Numbered from the stretch's first letter, positions 8,563 to 16,989 are shown. The stretch: 64,000 bases of DNA from UBA6197 sp047638075 (GCF_047638075.1 NZ_JBLJBV010000029.1:1-64000); one strand, 5' to 3'. Made by a program: numbers and translations. Notes: generated from the letters alone by a model not told the origin.

Positions 8563-8688
8563 ATGAAGGTCCGTAACTCGCTCCGCTCGCTCAAGCAGCG
8601 TCATCGCGATTGCCAGATCGTACGCCGCAAGGGCCGCGTCTATGTGATCAACAAGACGCAAAGGCGCTTCAAAGCTCGTCAGGGCTGA
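8563..8688 (+). CDS. rpmJ: 50S ribosomal protein L36
   Basis: A 41-residue, very basic protein beginning MKVRNSLRSLKQRHRDC and ending RRFKARQG. It is a clear L36 of the cysteine-poor (C-minus) type typical of alphaproteobacteria. Of the zinc-binding Cys3His set found in other L36 proteins only one Cys (C17) remains, so it should not need zinc. GGAG at 8552-8555 is well spaced for the ATG. L36 sits in the large subunit near the L7/L12 stalk base. It is encoded alone, just after tRNA-Val, as is usual in Rhodobacterales where rpmJ is separate from the main ribosomal operons. Confidence 0.97.
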   Translation: MKVRNSLRSLKQRHRDCQIVRRKGRVYVINKTQRRFKARQG

Positions 8689-8706
8689 TTGCGCTTCAGG
8701 GCAAAA

Positions 8707-8742
8707 GATAAGGGCCGCCACGGGAAACCCAGGCCCCTTATC
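8707..8742 (+). terminator. Probable rpmJ terminator hairpin
   Basis: GATAAGGGCC (8707-8716) pairs with GGCCCCTTATC (8732-8742) with one bulged base, 18 bases after the rpmJ stop. The stem is long, but no T run follows. Confidence 0.5.
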
Positions 8743-9178
8743 AGAAATGTGGATGATTGCGCGTCGCTTTGGCGGCGCGCTTCTTCATTCAGGCAGCAGA
8801 CAAATTACAATCTTGAAGCCGCCCCTTGGCGCGCCCCGGTTTCATTACCGGCGTGCGCCTCGTCTGGCGTGCCCTTATTCGATTCTGCTGAGGCCATTGG
8901 TTTTCGATGACCCTTGTTGGCATCCGAAGCCTCCAAGGGAAACGCGGCCCTCGTGTTTGGCCATCTCACCCGGCGTCAGGTCGAGGCGATATACCGGTTT
9001 GACGGTATTCCTGAACTCATAAAATAGCCGTCAAACCCCAAGGATAGCGCGCCGCGTCAGCCCTGTGTGTCATTGGAGTCATATTCACAAGGGCTTCAGC
9101 TGGCCTATATGTGGCCAACTGAAGTATCTTACCCATCTCTATGAGGGAACCTTGCGCGAGCGTATAAGCCGCGTTTGC
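8743..9178. other. Intergenic block with inverted repeats and a coding-like relic
   Basis: There is no convincing gene in the 436 bases between the rpmJ hairpin and asd. Two strong inverted repeats stand out. GGTTTGACGG / CCGTCAAACC (8996-9005 and 9028-9037) is perfect with a 22-base spacer. CTTCAGCTGGCC / GGCCAACTGAAG (9094-9105 and 9113-9124) is a 12-bp stem with one mismatch and a seven-base loop. On the minus strand, 9030 down to 8875 stays open for 51 codons and reads protein-like (contains VYRLDLTPGEMAKHEG), but has no good start or ribosome-binding site. A decayed element or gene remnant is possible. Confidence 0.5.
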
Positions 9179-10201
9179 TCAGCCCTTTTTCAGGCAGCGG
9201 TTACCCAGCGTTTCGGCAATCTGCACGGCGTTCAGCGCAGCCCCCTTGCGCAGGTTGTCCGACACGCACCACAGATTGATTCCGTTATCAATGGTGCTGT
9301 CTTGACGGATGCGGCTGATGAATGTCGCGTAATCGCCCACACATTCGACCGGGGTGACGTAACCGCCTGCTTCGCGTTTGTCGATCACCATCACCCCCGG
9401 CGCTTCGCGCAGGATGTCGCGGGCCTCGGCCTCGTCCAGATGATCCTCAAACTCGATGTTCAGGGCTTCGGAATGGCCGACAAAGACCGGCACGCGCACA
9501 CAAGTGGCCGTAACCTTGATCGACTTATCCAGAATCTTCTTGGTTTCCGCGACCATCTTCCATTCTTCCTTGGTCGAGCCATCTTCCAGGAAAACGTCGA
9601 TATGCGGGATCACATTGAACGCGATCTGCTTGGTGAATTTCTTGGCCGCAACCTCCTGACCCGGCACATACATGCCCTTGGTCTGGTCCCACAGCTCGTC
9701 AATGCCTTCCTTGCCCGCGCCCGACACCGACTGATAGGTCGAGACAACCACCCGTTTGATCCGCGCGCGGTCGTGCAAAGGCTTCAACGCCACGACCATT
9801 TGCGCGGTCGAACAGTTCGGGTTGGCGATGATCATTTTCTTTTTATACTGCTCGACCGCCTCGGGGTTGACCTCAGGCACGACCAGCGGAACATCCGGGT
9901 CATAACGGTAAAGCGACGAATTATCGATAACCACGCACCCTTGGCGGGCCGCGATAGGGGCGTATTGCTTGGTCGCTTCGGATCCGATCGCAAACAGCGC
10001 GATATCCCAGCCGGTAAAGTCAAAGCCCTCAATATCCTTGGTCTTCAGGGTCTTGTCGCCAAAGCTGACCTCAGTGCCCAGCGACCGACGCGAGGCGAGG
10101 ACGGTGATTTCATCCACCGGGAACTGGCGTTCAGCCAGGATATTCAGCATTTCGCGGCCCACGTTGCCCGTGGCACCAGCGATAACGACCTTGTAGCCCA
10201 T
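9179..10201 (-). CDS. asd: Aspartate-semialdehyde dehydrogenase
   Basis: Asd makes aspartate semialdehyde from aspartyl phosphate with NADPH, the branch-point step to lysine/diaminopimelate, threonine and methionine. The 340 residues show the NADP-binding VVIAGATGNVGREM, the IDNSSLYRYD segment, the catalytic cysteine C130 in IANPNCSTAQMV, and the TYQSVSGAGKEGIDEL and RVPVFVGHSEALNIEF motifs. GGAGG spaced five bases upstream fixes the ATG at 10201. A longer reading from 10213 has no support. It is a single-gene unit, with a hairpin lying upstream toward the glycosyltransferase cluster. Confidence 0.97.
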   Translation of the reverse strand: MGYKVVIAGATGNVGREMLNILAERQFPVDEITVLASRRSLGTEVSFGDKTLKTKDIEGFDFTGWDIALFAIGSEATKQYAPIAARQGCVVIDNSSLYRYDPDVPLVVPEVNPEAVEQYKKKMIIANPNCSTAQMVVALKPLHDRARIKRVVVSTYQSVSGAGKEGIDELWDQTKGMYVPGQEVAAKKFTKQIAFNVIPHIDVFLEDGSTKEEWKMVAETKKILDKSIKVTATCVRVPVFVGHSEALNIEFEDHLDEAEARDILREAPGVMVIDKREAGGYVTPVECVGDYATFISRIRQDSTIDNGINLWCVSDNLRKGAALNAVQIAETLGNRCLKKG

Positions 10202-10227
10202 CAGGACCTCCATTCAAACAGAACGAT

Positions 10228-10247
10228 GCCCCTTAGCGGAAAGGGGC
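10228..10247 (-). terminator. Terminator of the MFS/GT4/GT29 cluster
   Basis: GCCCCTT / AAGGGGC forms a perfect 7-bp stem with a six-base loop, 23 bases after the GT29 stop on the minus strand. A T-rich but interrupted tract follows. Confidence 0.55.
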
Positions 10248-10270
10248 ACAAAGGGGAAGTGAGTCGCGTC

Positions 10271-10888
10271 TTATTCTGCGCGGGTGATGCGCGAATCCCG
10301 CGCCATCAGGGCGGCGACAAAGGCCGCTTCGGCGGCAAAGTTATGCGGCACCTGTGCCGCCGTGCGCCTGCCCGATAACGACAGCGACGCAAAGAAGTCG
10401 AACCCGTAAAGCGTCAGCCCCATCAGCGACGCGCGTGACAGCAGCGCAATCAGCATCAGGCCGGTTGTCGGTGGCGCGTCAAACTGGTCGCGCAGTGCGG
10501 TGTAATCGTGCAAAGGGTGCAGGTAAAAGCCGGGGCTGGTGGCGATAGCGTGGCTTAGCCGTTTGCGTTTTGGTGACATCCACAAAACGCGGCTTGGCCG
10601 AAGGCGGGTGTAATCTGTGCGGGGCAGGCTGGTGGCCAGGGCCAGCCAATCGGTGCGGGTGCCATGCGAGGTGGCAGCAGGCATCGGCGCGCGGTTGATC
10701 CGGATCACGATGTCAGCGGCGTCAATCTGCGCGCCGTGGCGCGCATCGCCCAAGGCGCGGGCATTGCCGACCAACGCCACCCGCTTGCCCGCCAGATCAC
10801 CCAGCAGCGCCGACTGCGGCACCGAAAGCGCCTCTAGCCGCGCCTCTTGCCGAAGAGTCCGGGCCAGTAAAAACCCTAGCGGACTCAT
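10271..10888 (-). CDS. Glycosyltransferase family 29-like (sialyltransferase fold)
   Basis: A 205-residue protein with a family-29 signature. The L-sialylmotif-like segment KRVALVGNARALG with IDAADIVIRIN lies at about residues 34-66. An S-motif-like stretch, PPTTGLMLIALL to LYGFDFF, follows at about 138-164. The VS motif HNFAAE (HxxxxE) lies near 182. GT29 enzymes transfer sialic acid from CMP-sialic acid to galactose-type acceptors, and bacterial members are relatively rare. The acceptor and donor here are unknown, and no sialic-acid synthesis genes are in the window. Its ATG overlaps the stop of the upstream GT4 gene by four bases, so the two likely act on the same surface glycan. Confidence 0.75.
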   Translation of the reverse strand: MSPLGFLLARTLRQEARLEALSVPQSALLGDLAGKRVALVGNARALGDARHGAQIDAADIVIRINRAPMPAATSHGTRTDWLALATSLPRTDYTRLRPSRVLWMSPKRKRLSHAIATSPGFYLHPLHDYTALRDQFDAPPTTGLMLIALLSRASLMGLTLYGFDFFASLSLSGRRTAAQVPHNFAAEAAFVAALMARDSRITRAE

Positions 10889-11937
10889 GCCACCGGGCCC
10901 AGCAGGCTGCGGTAAAGACGGATCAATGCAGCCGCCTCATCCTCGATCCGAAAGCCGCTTGTCACACGGGCACGGGCAGCAGCCCCGGCGTTGGCGGCAT
11001 ACACCGGGTCATCAAGGTAGGGGGCGGCGGCTGCGGCAAGGGCGGGCACATCACCGGCGGGCACCAGGGCACCGGTTTCACCCTCGGCCACCAGTTCCTC
11101 AAACGCGCCGACGCGGGTGGCAACCACCGGCACGGCGCAGGCCATCGCCTCAAGCGGGGTCAGGCCGAACCCCTCCCACCGCTGCGGCGCGACGTATAGA
11201 TCCAGCACGCGGTACCAATCGGCCATCTGGTCCACGGTAACTTCGGGTAAAAACAGGATCCGCTCACTTAGGCCTGCGGCGGCCACCTTGGCCTTCAACT
11301 CTTCCAGAAACTCGGTATGTCCCTCGGTCGCGCGCCCCATCACCAGCGCCGTTACCTGTGGGCGCGACGGTAGCGCCAGCAGCATCGCATCAACAAAGGC
11401 GTCGGTGCCTTTTTGCGCCCGTATCCGGCCATAGCACCCGACCAGGGTTGTATCCGGCAGACCAAGCCCCGCACGCAACGCCGCGCGGTTGGCCGGTGGG
11501 CAAAACGTTTCCGTATCAATACCGTGCAAGATCACCGTGGGCGGCTGGTCCAGATAGGCCGCCGTCTTGCGCGAGGTGGCGACCACCGCATCCATCCGCG
11601 AAATCAGCCATTTCGTATAGCCCGAATGTTGCCGTTGCGAAGCCGAGGTAAACACCAGCTTCAGCCGCCGCCGGAACACGCCCCGCAGCACAAGGCCCAA
11701 CAGCATCTCGACGTTGCGGCGCGCGTGCCAGATCCGCCAGCGGTCACGCGGCAAGAACGGCAAGCGCCACAACGAAATATGCGGCAGGCTGGCCGGAAGG
11801 CCCGATCCGGTTGCGGCAATGCCGATCTGGCGCGCCTGCACCGGCACCAGCCGCGCCACCGTAGCGGTAACGCCCGACAGGCGGCGTTTGAGGTTGGGCG
11901 CAATAACGTCGATCTGGGAAACAGGCATCTGAGGCAT
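10885..11937 (-). CDS. Glycosyltransferase family 4 (LPS-core mannosyltransferase type)
   Basis: A 350-residue GT4/GT-B enzyme. The C-terminal half has the nucleotide-sugar binding pattern: TTLVGCYGRIRAQKGTD for the second Rossmann domain, and the EX7E motif in EGFGLTPLEAMACAVP. The N-terminal half, with SASQRQHSGYTKWLISRMD and DAVVATSRKTAAYL, resembles LpcC-type lipopolysaccharide core mannosyltransferases of alphaproteobacteria; the exact sugar is inferred. It lies ten bases after the MFS gene and overlaps the GT29 gene, forming a three-gene minus-strand unit. The start has only a weak AGGTAA upstream, inside the end of the MFS gene, consistent with coupled translation. Confidence 0.88.
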   Translation of the reverse strand: MPQMPVSQIDVIAPNLKRRLSGVTATVARLVPVQARQIGIAATGSGLPASLPHISLWRLPFLPRDRWRIWHARRNVEMLLGLVLRGVFRRRLKLVFTSASQRQHSGYTKWLISRMDAVVATSRKTAAYLDQPPTVILHGIDTETFCPPANRAALRAGLGLPDTTLVGCYGRIRAQKGTDAFVDAMLLALPSRPQVTALVMGRATEGHTEFLEELKAKVAAAGLSERILFLPEVTVDQMADWYRVLDLYVAPQRWEGFGLTPLEAMACAVPVVATRVGAFEELVAEGETGALVPAGDVPALAAAAAPYLDDPVYAANAGAAARARVTSGFRIEDEAAALIRLYRSLLGPVA

Positions 11938-11946
11938 GGGCCGGGT

Positions 11947-13137
11947 TTACCTGAAATGGGCCGCGCCGTCGCGCGAAAAAACGTAAAACCCAAGCCCGAT
12001 CAGCAACGGCACAAGAAAGAACATGAACAGCGTTGCGAATGCATCTGATGCATTGCCCATGGCGATTGCATGCTCATAAACCGGCCGCGACGCAAACTGC
12101 AAAATCGCCACCCCTCCGATGGAGAACATATTCAATAGCGATACCCCGCGTCCAACTGAATGGTTGGGGAAAAAGGTGCGCCCATGCGCCATCACCGCCG
12201 GGTAGCTGGCCCCGAACAACCCGACCCCGGCCATCAGCAGGGTAATCTGTAAGATCCCCGCGCCGGGCGCCGCCCATAGTACCGCCAAAACCACCGCAAG
12301 AATAAGGTTGCCGCCGATAACCGCGCGCTTATGGCTGCCCAGTAGACGGTCAGTCGGGCCGTAAATGAAGTTGCCGGCCACCATGGCCACCCCCATTGCC
12401 AACGCAACCCGGCCAATCAATATCGTATCGGCACCGTGGACCTCGGCCAGGAAAGGGCCAACCCATAGCCCGCGCAACCCCGCAACCACGCTGTAGTTGA
12501 CAAGCGTAAGTGGCAAGATCACCCAAAGCCCGGGTATCCGCAGCAAACCCCAGAACGAGCCACGGTTGGCGTCGCTGCGTTCGATCCGCTCGGGGTCTTG
12601 GGTGAACCGCAATATGGCCGCCGCCACCAGCGCCGTCACCACAGCCAAGGCCCACAATGTTTCGCGCCAGCCCACCGTTTCGATCATCCAGGCCAAGGGC
12701 GCTGCGCCGGCAAGGTTGCCCAGACTGCCAGCCCCCATCACTGCCCCGGCCGCTGTGCCAAAGACTGCCGGCGAAAAGCTGCGCGCAAAGATATAGTAGG
12801 CACCCATCAGGACCGGCGCACAACCAACCCCGATCAACACCATCCCCAGATGCACCGCCAAAGGCCCGCCCGCCAGCGCAAAAACCACAGCGCCCCCCGC
12901 ACCGCCGACGCCTAACAAAACCCCCACTGTAAGGCGCGGTCCAATCCGGTCCAGGGCAATTCCCACCGGAATCTGCATCGCGGCAAATGAGATATACCAA
13001 AGCCCCAGCGATACCGCCAAATCGCCCGGCGTCGCACCGATTTCCACACCCAAAACCGGCGCCAGCACTGCTAGACATGCACGGTAAAATTGGCTCAAAA
13101 CATAGCCGGCGACCAGAAAGGCAATGGATACGCGCAT
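11947..13137 (-). CDS. Major facilitator superfamily transporter
   Basis: A 396-residue MFS protein with about 12 hydrophobic segments. Helix 1 begins at residue 5 (SIAFLVAGYVLSQFYRA), and an MFS motif-A-like loop, IPVGIALDRIGPRLTVG, falls between helices 2 and 3. The second half starts around residue 200. GGAGA upstream and the family alignment favour the ATG at 13137 over a longer reading starting 19 codons earlier. The substrate is unknown. Being first in a unit with two glycosyltransferases could suggest a link to glycan or metabolite export, but the tie may be incidental. Confidence 0.88.
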   Translation of the reverse strand: MRVSIAFLVAGYVLSQFYRACLAVLAPVLGVEIGATPGDLAVSLGLWYISFAAMQIPVGIALDRIGPRLTVGVLLGVGGAGGAVVFALAGGPLAVHLGMVLIGVGCAPVLMGAYYIFARSFSPAVFGTAAGAVMGAGSLGNLAGAAPLAWMIETVGWRETLWALAVVTALVAAAILRFTQDPERIERSDANRGSFWGLLRIPGLWVILPLTLVNYSVVAGLRGLWVGPFLAEVHGADTILIGRVALAMGVAMVAGNFIYGPTDRLLGSHKRAVIGGNLILAVVLAVLWAAPGAGILQITLLMAGVGLFGASYPAVMAHGRTFFPNHSVGRGVSLLNMFSIGGVAILQFASRPVYEHAIAMGNASDAFATLFMFFLVPLLIGLGFYVFSRDGAAHFR

Positions 13138-13472
13138 AAAGGTCTCCAGATTTGCGTGCCAAGCTGCGGCAGAAGCCCCGTCTACGCAAGCCAAGAAAGC
13201 CCGGACGCGAAATTTTGGTCAACCTGCAGCGGTTACGCTTTGGTGAAAGAACAATGGATCAGGATATGGGCAAAAGATCTATCGTCGCCCGCACAACCTT
13301 GATGCATGGTTTGGCACCTTTTGCCACAACCACCCCCCGAGACGCCGCATCATCGGGCCCAACGGCGGTGTCTTTGGCTATAAGCAAAAACTGACATCTA
13401 TGCCCCTTGCGATTAACCTGACGGTATGAGCAATTGGCCGCATCGTCCCCCCAAAAGCCGAAGCCGATTGAC
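13138..13472. other. Intergenic region between divergent MFS genes
   Basis: Between two divergently transcribed transporter genes. No gene, strong hairpin or clear operator was recognised. It must hold both promoters, but no good -35/-10 pair stands out. Confidence 0.4.
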
Positions 13473-14672
13473 ATGAGAATTGCGACCCGCTCTGGAACCC
13501 ACCTGACCGTATTGGCGGTTTTGGGCATGACACATCTGCTGAACGATATGATGCAATCGCTGATCCCGGCGGCCTATCCAATCCTGAAAGAGACCTATGC
13601 ACTGGATTTTGTGCAGATTGGCATGATCACAATGACATTCCAGATCGCAGGCGCGATGCTGCAACCGGTGATCGGGATGGCGACGGATCGATACCCCGCC
13701 CCCTATTCGCCGGTTGTCGGGATGATGTTCACGCTTTCCGGACTGGTCAGCCTCGCCTTTGCCCATAGCTACGCGATAATCCTGGTTTCGGTAACATTGA
13801 TCGGTATTGGCTCTTCGATCTTTCACCCAGAGGCCACGCGGATGGCGCGTTATGCCGCCGGCGGCCGTCAGGGGCTTGCGCAAGGTATTTTCCAGGTGGG
13901 CGGCCAGGCCGGTGGCGCATTGGGGCCGGTTTTTGCCGCGCTGATCGTCGTGCCATGGGGCCAGCCAAGCCTTGCGTGGTTCGCAGTCACTGCGCTTTTG
14001 GCTATGATGCTGTTGACGTGGATCGGCAGCAAGCAACGCCAGATGAGTGCTGATTTCGTGGCGATGCGGGCGCGTGGCAAGAAGTCTACCCAAGGGCCTC
14101 GGCACGCACCTTTGACCATCGGCACCGGGCTTGTTGTTCTTACCTTCCTGATGTTCGCCAAGAATGCCTATGGAGAGAGCTTTAGGTCATTCTATACATT
14201 CTACCTGATGGAACGGTTCGGGCTTTCCATTCCCTCTTCGCAGATAATGCTGTTTATTTTCCTGCTGGCCGCGGCGGTCGGTGTGTTGATCGGCGGAATT
14301 GCGGGTGATCGGATAGGTCGGTACCGGATCATCTGGATCTCGGTATTGGGGCCGCTGCCTTTGACGCTGATCTTACCCTATGCCGATTTGTTCTGGACGG
14401 GTGTGCTGACGGTCATGATCAATCTGATAATGGCCAGCGCCTTTGCCTCGATCCTGATCTACGCGATGGATCTGCTGCCCAACCGGATCGGGCTGATCGG
14501 TGGGCTGTTTTACGGATTGAACTTTGGACTTGGTGGCATTGCGGCGGCGTTTCTGGGTGTGTTGGCGGAAAGTTATGGCGTCGATACGGTTTATCGGATC
14601 TGTTCCTTCTTACCACTTGCGGGTTTGTTGGCATGGTTCCTGCCCCGCATTGACGAGAGTGCGGAAACCTGA
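13473..14672 (+). CDS. MFS transporter, fosmidomycin-resistance (Fsr) type
   Basis: A 399-residue, 12-helix MFS protein of the Fsr-like group. The hallmark N-terminal region LGMTHLLNDMMQSLIPAAYPIL is followed by FVQIGMITMTFQIAGAMLQPVIGMATDR, and the helix-4/5 region reads GIGSSIFHPEATRMAR then GLAQGIFQVGGQAGGALGP. E. coli Fsr confers fosmidomycin resistance, but the native substrate of homologues is unknown. A TTG 13 codons upstream extends the frame without a better ribosome-binding site, so the ATG at 13473 is preferred. It is a single-gene unit. Confidence 0.9.
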   Translation: MRIATRSGTHLTVLAVLGMTHLLNDMMQSLIPAAYPILKETYALDFVQIGMITMTFQIAGAMLQPVIGMATDRYPAPYSPVVGMMFTLSGLVSLAFAHSYAIILVSVTLIGIGSSIFHPEATRMARYAAGGRQGLAQGIFQVGGQAGGALGPVFAALIVVPWGQPSLAWFAVTALLAMMLLTWIGSKQRQMSADFVAMRARGKKSTQGPRHAPLTIGTGLVVLTFLMFAKNAYGESFRSFYTFYLMERFGLSIPSSQIMLFIFLLAAAVGVLIGGIAGDRIGRYRIIWISVLGPLPLTLILPYADLFWTGVLTVMINLIMASAFASILIYAMDLLPNRIGLIGGLFYGLNFGLGGIAAAFLGVLAESYGVDTVYRICSFLPLAGLLAWFLPRIDESAET

Positions 14673-14750
14673 GCCAACCGCATGACGGGTTATCAGGGCA
14701 AGAAAACGGGCAGGCTATTGCCCCCCTGCCCCGGCCAACCCGATCATAGC

Positions 14751-15599
14751 CTATTGATCCGAGCGTAACAAAATCAGCTCCATTCGGTTGTTTCGTGCCG
14801 CCATCGGGTTTTTCACCATCAATTTGCGGTCAGCAAACCCCGTTACGCGTTGGGTCCGCGTTCGTGGCAAACCACTTTCCTCCAACACGATGCGCAGCGC
14901 TTGTGCCCGTTTGGTTGACAGATCCCAAACCGGATTTTCCTTCAACATCTCGGGGTAGGCGCGGACATGCCCGTTCAGCGCAACTCCGTTTTCAACCCGA
15001 CCGAAAACACGCGTCAGCATCGCCGCGACCTCTTTGGTGATTGCCGTAGGCTGGGCCGTGTCGCCTACAAACAGGGGTTCATCCTCCAGATCGAAGAATT
15101 CGATGATCAGGCCCTCATCGGTCACGCGGGTCACAATATGGCGTGCAGTCTGCGGGCTGACCATCGAGTCGCCACTTCGCGCCGTCAGTTCCTGCTCAAG
15201 CGCACTTGCAACCTGTTCAAGCTTGGCGGTTTCGGTGTCTTTGGCGTCTTTCGCGGATTGTTTTCCCTTGGCTTGGCGCTGATGTGAAGGTTGCTGGGCC
15301 GTTGCCCCTTTTCCCATTTGCGCCATCTGGTCTTCTGCAAACACCGAATCCCCACCAAAGGCCCCATCACCGCCACCCGAAATTCGGTTTATCGGAATTG
15401 TCGGGCTGAAATAGTCTGCAATCCCTTTTCGTTGTTTTTCCGTTGTTGCATTCAGCAGCCACATCAACATGAAGAAGGCCATCATGGCCGTCACAAAGTC
15501 AGCATAGGCCACTTTCCACGCCCCACCGTGGTGCCCATCGCTTTTCACGACCTTCTTCCGTTTGATAATGACTGACGCCGCGTTGTTACGCGTTGCCAT
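14751..15599 (-). CDS. motB: Flagellar motor protein MotB
   Basis: A 282-residue MotB stator subunit. It has a basic cytoplasmic N-terminus, then the single transmembrane helix in AYADFVTAMMAFFMLMWLLN with the proton-binding aspartate at D34. A Gly/Gln-rich linker follows, then a C-terminal OmpA-like peptidoglycan-binding domain (about 160-280) with LNGHVRAYPEM and the family NNRMELILL end. It pairs with MotA to form the proton-driven stator. No motA or other flagellar gene is present, so this is an orphan locus. A perfect CtrA-type box lies 49 bases upstream of the ATG, and AGAGGTG serves as ribosome-binding site. Confidence 0.93.
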   Translation of the reverse strand: MATRNNAASVIIKRKKVVKSDGHHGGAWKVAYADFVTAMMAFFMLMWLLNATTEKQRKGIADYFSPTIPINRISGGGDGAFGGDSVFAEDQMAQMGKGATAQQPSHQRQAKGKQSAKDAKDTETAKLEQVASALEQELTARSGDSMVSPQTARHIVTRVTDEGLIIEFFDLEDEPLFVGDTAQPTAITKEVAAMLTRVFGRVENGVALNGHVRAYPEMLKENPVWDLSTKRAQALRIVLEESGLPRTRTQRVTGFADRKLMVKNPMAARNNRMELILLRSDQ

Positions 15600-15647
15600 C
15601 CCGCCACCTCTTTCACTTCACCCGCGAAAAGACCTATCACCGTGGCA

Positions 15648-15662
15648 TTAACGCCCGCTTAA
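15648..15662 (-). promoter_or_regulatory. CtrA-type box upstream of motB
   Basis: TTAA-CGCCCGC-TTAA, a perfect match to the CtrA consensus TTAA-N7-TTAA, lies 49 bases upstream of the motB ATG. CtrA activates flagellar genes in Rhodobacterales, so the position and target fit. Confidence 0.6.
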
Positions 15663-15717
15663 ACCCTAAAATCCTGCATATTTCCTCGTCTGCCTTGCGC
15701 TACGGCCCTTGCGCGTT

Positions 15718-16365
15718 ATGTTTCGCCCGATGTTGGACACGCGCACCCTTGTTTTGGTTCGGGATCAGTTGATCGCATGCCCGCAATGCGATGCGCTGCA
15801 CCTGACCGAAGACCTGGCCGATACCGAGCGTGCCAGCTGCGCCCGCTGCGGTACGTTGCTGATTGCGCCACGGGCCCGGTCATTTCTTCATGTTGTTGCG
15901 CTGGCATTTACGGCAATGATCCTGATGGTCGGGGCGGTCTTTTTTCCGTTCCTGAAAATCTCGGCGCAGGGGTTGTCGCATGATAGCTCGGTCTTTGGGG
16001 CGGCGCTGGCGTTTTCAGATGGGTTGATGGCGCCCCTATCGCTTGCGGTGCTGCTGATGATCGTGGCGTTACCGGTTTTGCGCTTTACGGCGCTGATCTA
16101 TACGCTGTGGCCGTTGGCCAACGGCCGCGCGCCCTGGCCGCATGCCGCCACTGCCTTTCGTCTGGCCGAGGCAACGCAGCCCTGGTCGATGGCCGAGATT
16201 TTCGTGATCGGGACAGCGGTGGCGCTGGTCAAGGTAGCGGGGCTGGCTACTGTCAGCCTTGGCCCCGCATTCTGGGCGTTTTGCGTGCTGATCATCGTTG
16301 TGGCACTGAAAAACTCTTTCATGAGCAAATGGACCATATGGAACGCCATCAGTCAGACCCGTTAA
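15718..16365 (+). CDS. Paraquat-inducible protein A, N-terminal half (PqiA-like)
   Basis: A 215-residue protein with a zinc-ribbon-like pair CPQC / CARC near residues 21-44, followed by four predicted transmembrane helices (about 57-79, 99-127, 148-172 and 178-200). This is half of the E. coli PqiA architecture, in which two such units are fused in about 420 residues. The second half is encoded by the next gene, which overlaps this one by 28 bases. PqiA with PqiB and PqiC forms an inter-membrane lipid transport path. The start lacks a clear ribosome-binding site; 15730 is an alternative ATG. Confidence 0.87.
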   Translation: MFRPMLDTRTLVLVRDQLIACPQCDALHLTEDLADTERASCARCGTLLIAPRARSFLHVVALAFTAMILMVGAVFFPFLKISAQGLSHDSSVFGAALAFSDGLMAPLSLAVLLMIVALPVLRFTALIYTLWPLANGRAPWPHAATAFRLAEATQPWSMAEIFVIGTAVALVKVAGLATVSLGPAFWAFCVLIIVVALKNSFMSKWTIWNAISQTR

Positions 16366-16988
16366 AGGCACCCATCCTGACAGCGCGGGATGCGGGGCTG
16401 GTGGGCTGCCGCGGATGTGGGCGGGTGTGGCCATTGGAAACGCGCGTTTGCGGACGCTGCGGCGCGCGGCTGGTGCCGGTCGATCCGCGTGGGTTGCAGG
16501 CGGTTTGGGCCTGGCTGATCGCCGGCATGATCTTTTACATTCCAGCCAATTTTTATCCGATGCTGTTGACCAACACCCTTACGGGCCATTTGGAAAATAC
16601 CATTCTTGGCGGCGTGATCGAACTGGTGGCACATCACAACTACGGTGTGGCCGCCATTGTCTTTGGCGCCTCGATCGTGGTGCCGGTCGGCAAATTCATT
16701 GCCATCGCCTATCTGGCGCTGGCCGTCGGAAATGAGCGGCGTGCAGGTGGGCAGCTACATTTGCATCTTTATGAGGTGGTGGAATTTATTGGCCGTTGGT
16801 CGATGATCGACGTTTTCGTTGTGGCGATCCTGTCGGCGTTGGTGCAACTGGGTTTTGTCGCCTCGGTCAATCCGGGGCCGGCGGCGGCATCGTTCGCGCT
16901 GTCGGTGGCCTTTACCATGCTTTCGGCACAAAGTTTTGACCCGCGGCTTATTTGGCGCGGCCCTTCTGATTCAACAGGTAACGCGTAA
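16338..16988 (+). CDS. Paraquat-inducible protein A, second half (PqiA-like)
   Basis: A 216-residue partner of the preceding gene with the same plan: a cysteine pair set CRGCGRVWPLETRVCGRC near residues 20-37 and then four transmembrane helices. IPANFYPML and GVIELVAHHNYGVAAIVFGASIVVP are the PqiA family segments. The start lies inside the previous gene, so the two halves are translationally coupled. An ATG nine bases upstream (16329) is a possible alternative. pqiB begins two bases past this stop. The gene split distinguishes it from the fused E. coli protein and implies a heteromeric membrane component. Confidence 0.87.
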   Translation: MERHQSDPLKAPILTARDAGLVGCRGCGRVWPLETRVCGRCGARLVPVDPRGLQAVWAWLIAGMIFYIPANFYPMLLTNTLTGHLENTILGGVIELVAHHNYGVAAIVFGASIVVPVGKFIAIAYLALAVGNERRAGGQLHLHLYEVVEFIGRWSMIDVFVVAILSALVQLGFVASVNPGPAAASFALSVAFTMLSAQSFDPRLIWRGPSDSTGNA

Positions 16989-16989
16989 C

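Noticed and set aside
8747..9022. 91-codon plus-strand open frame after rpmJ
   Set aside because: It has no ribosome-binding site and a Pro/Arg-rich composition. The region is better described by its inverted repeats.
9065..10378. 437-codon plus-strand open frame across asd
   Set aside because: asd on the other strand is certain. This frame has shadow-like composition and no ribosome-binding site.
13434..13472. TTG start giving 13 extra residues for the Fsr-like transporter
   Set aside because: The added residues are Pro/Lys-rich with no ribosome-binding site; the ATG at 13473 fits the family.
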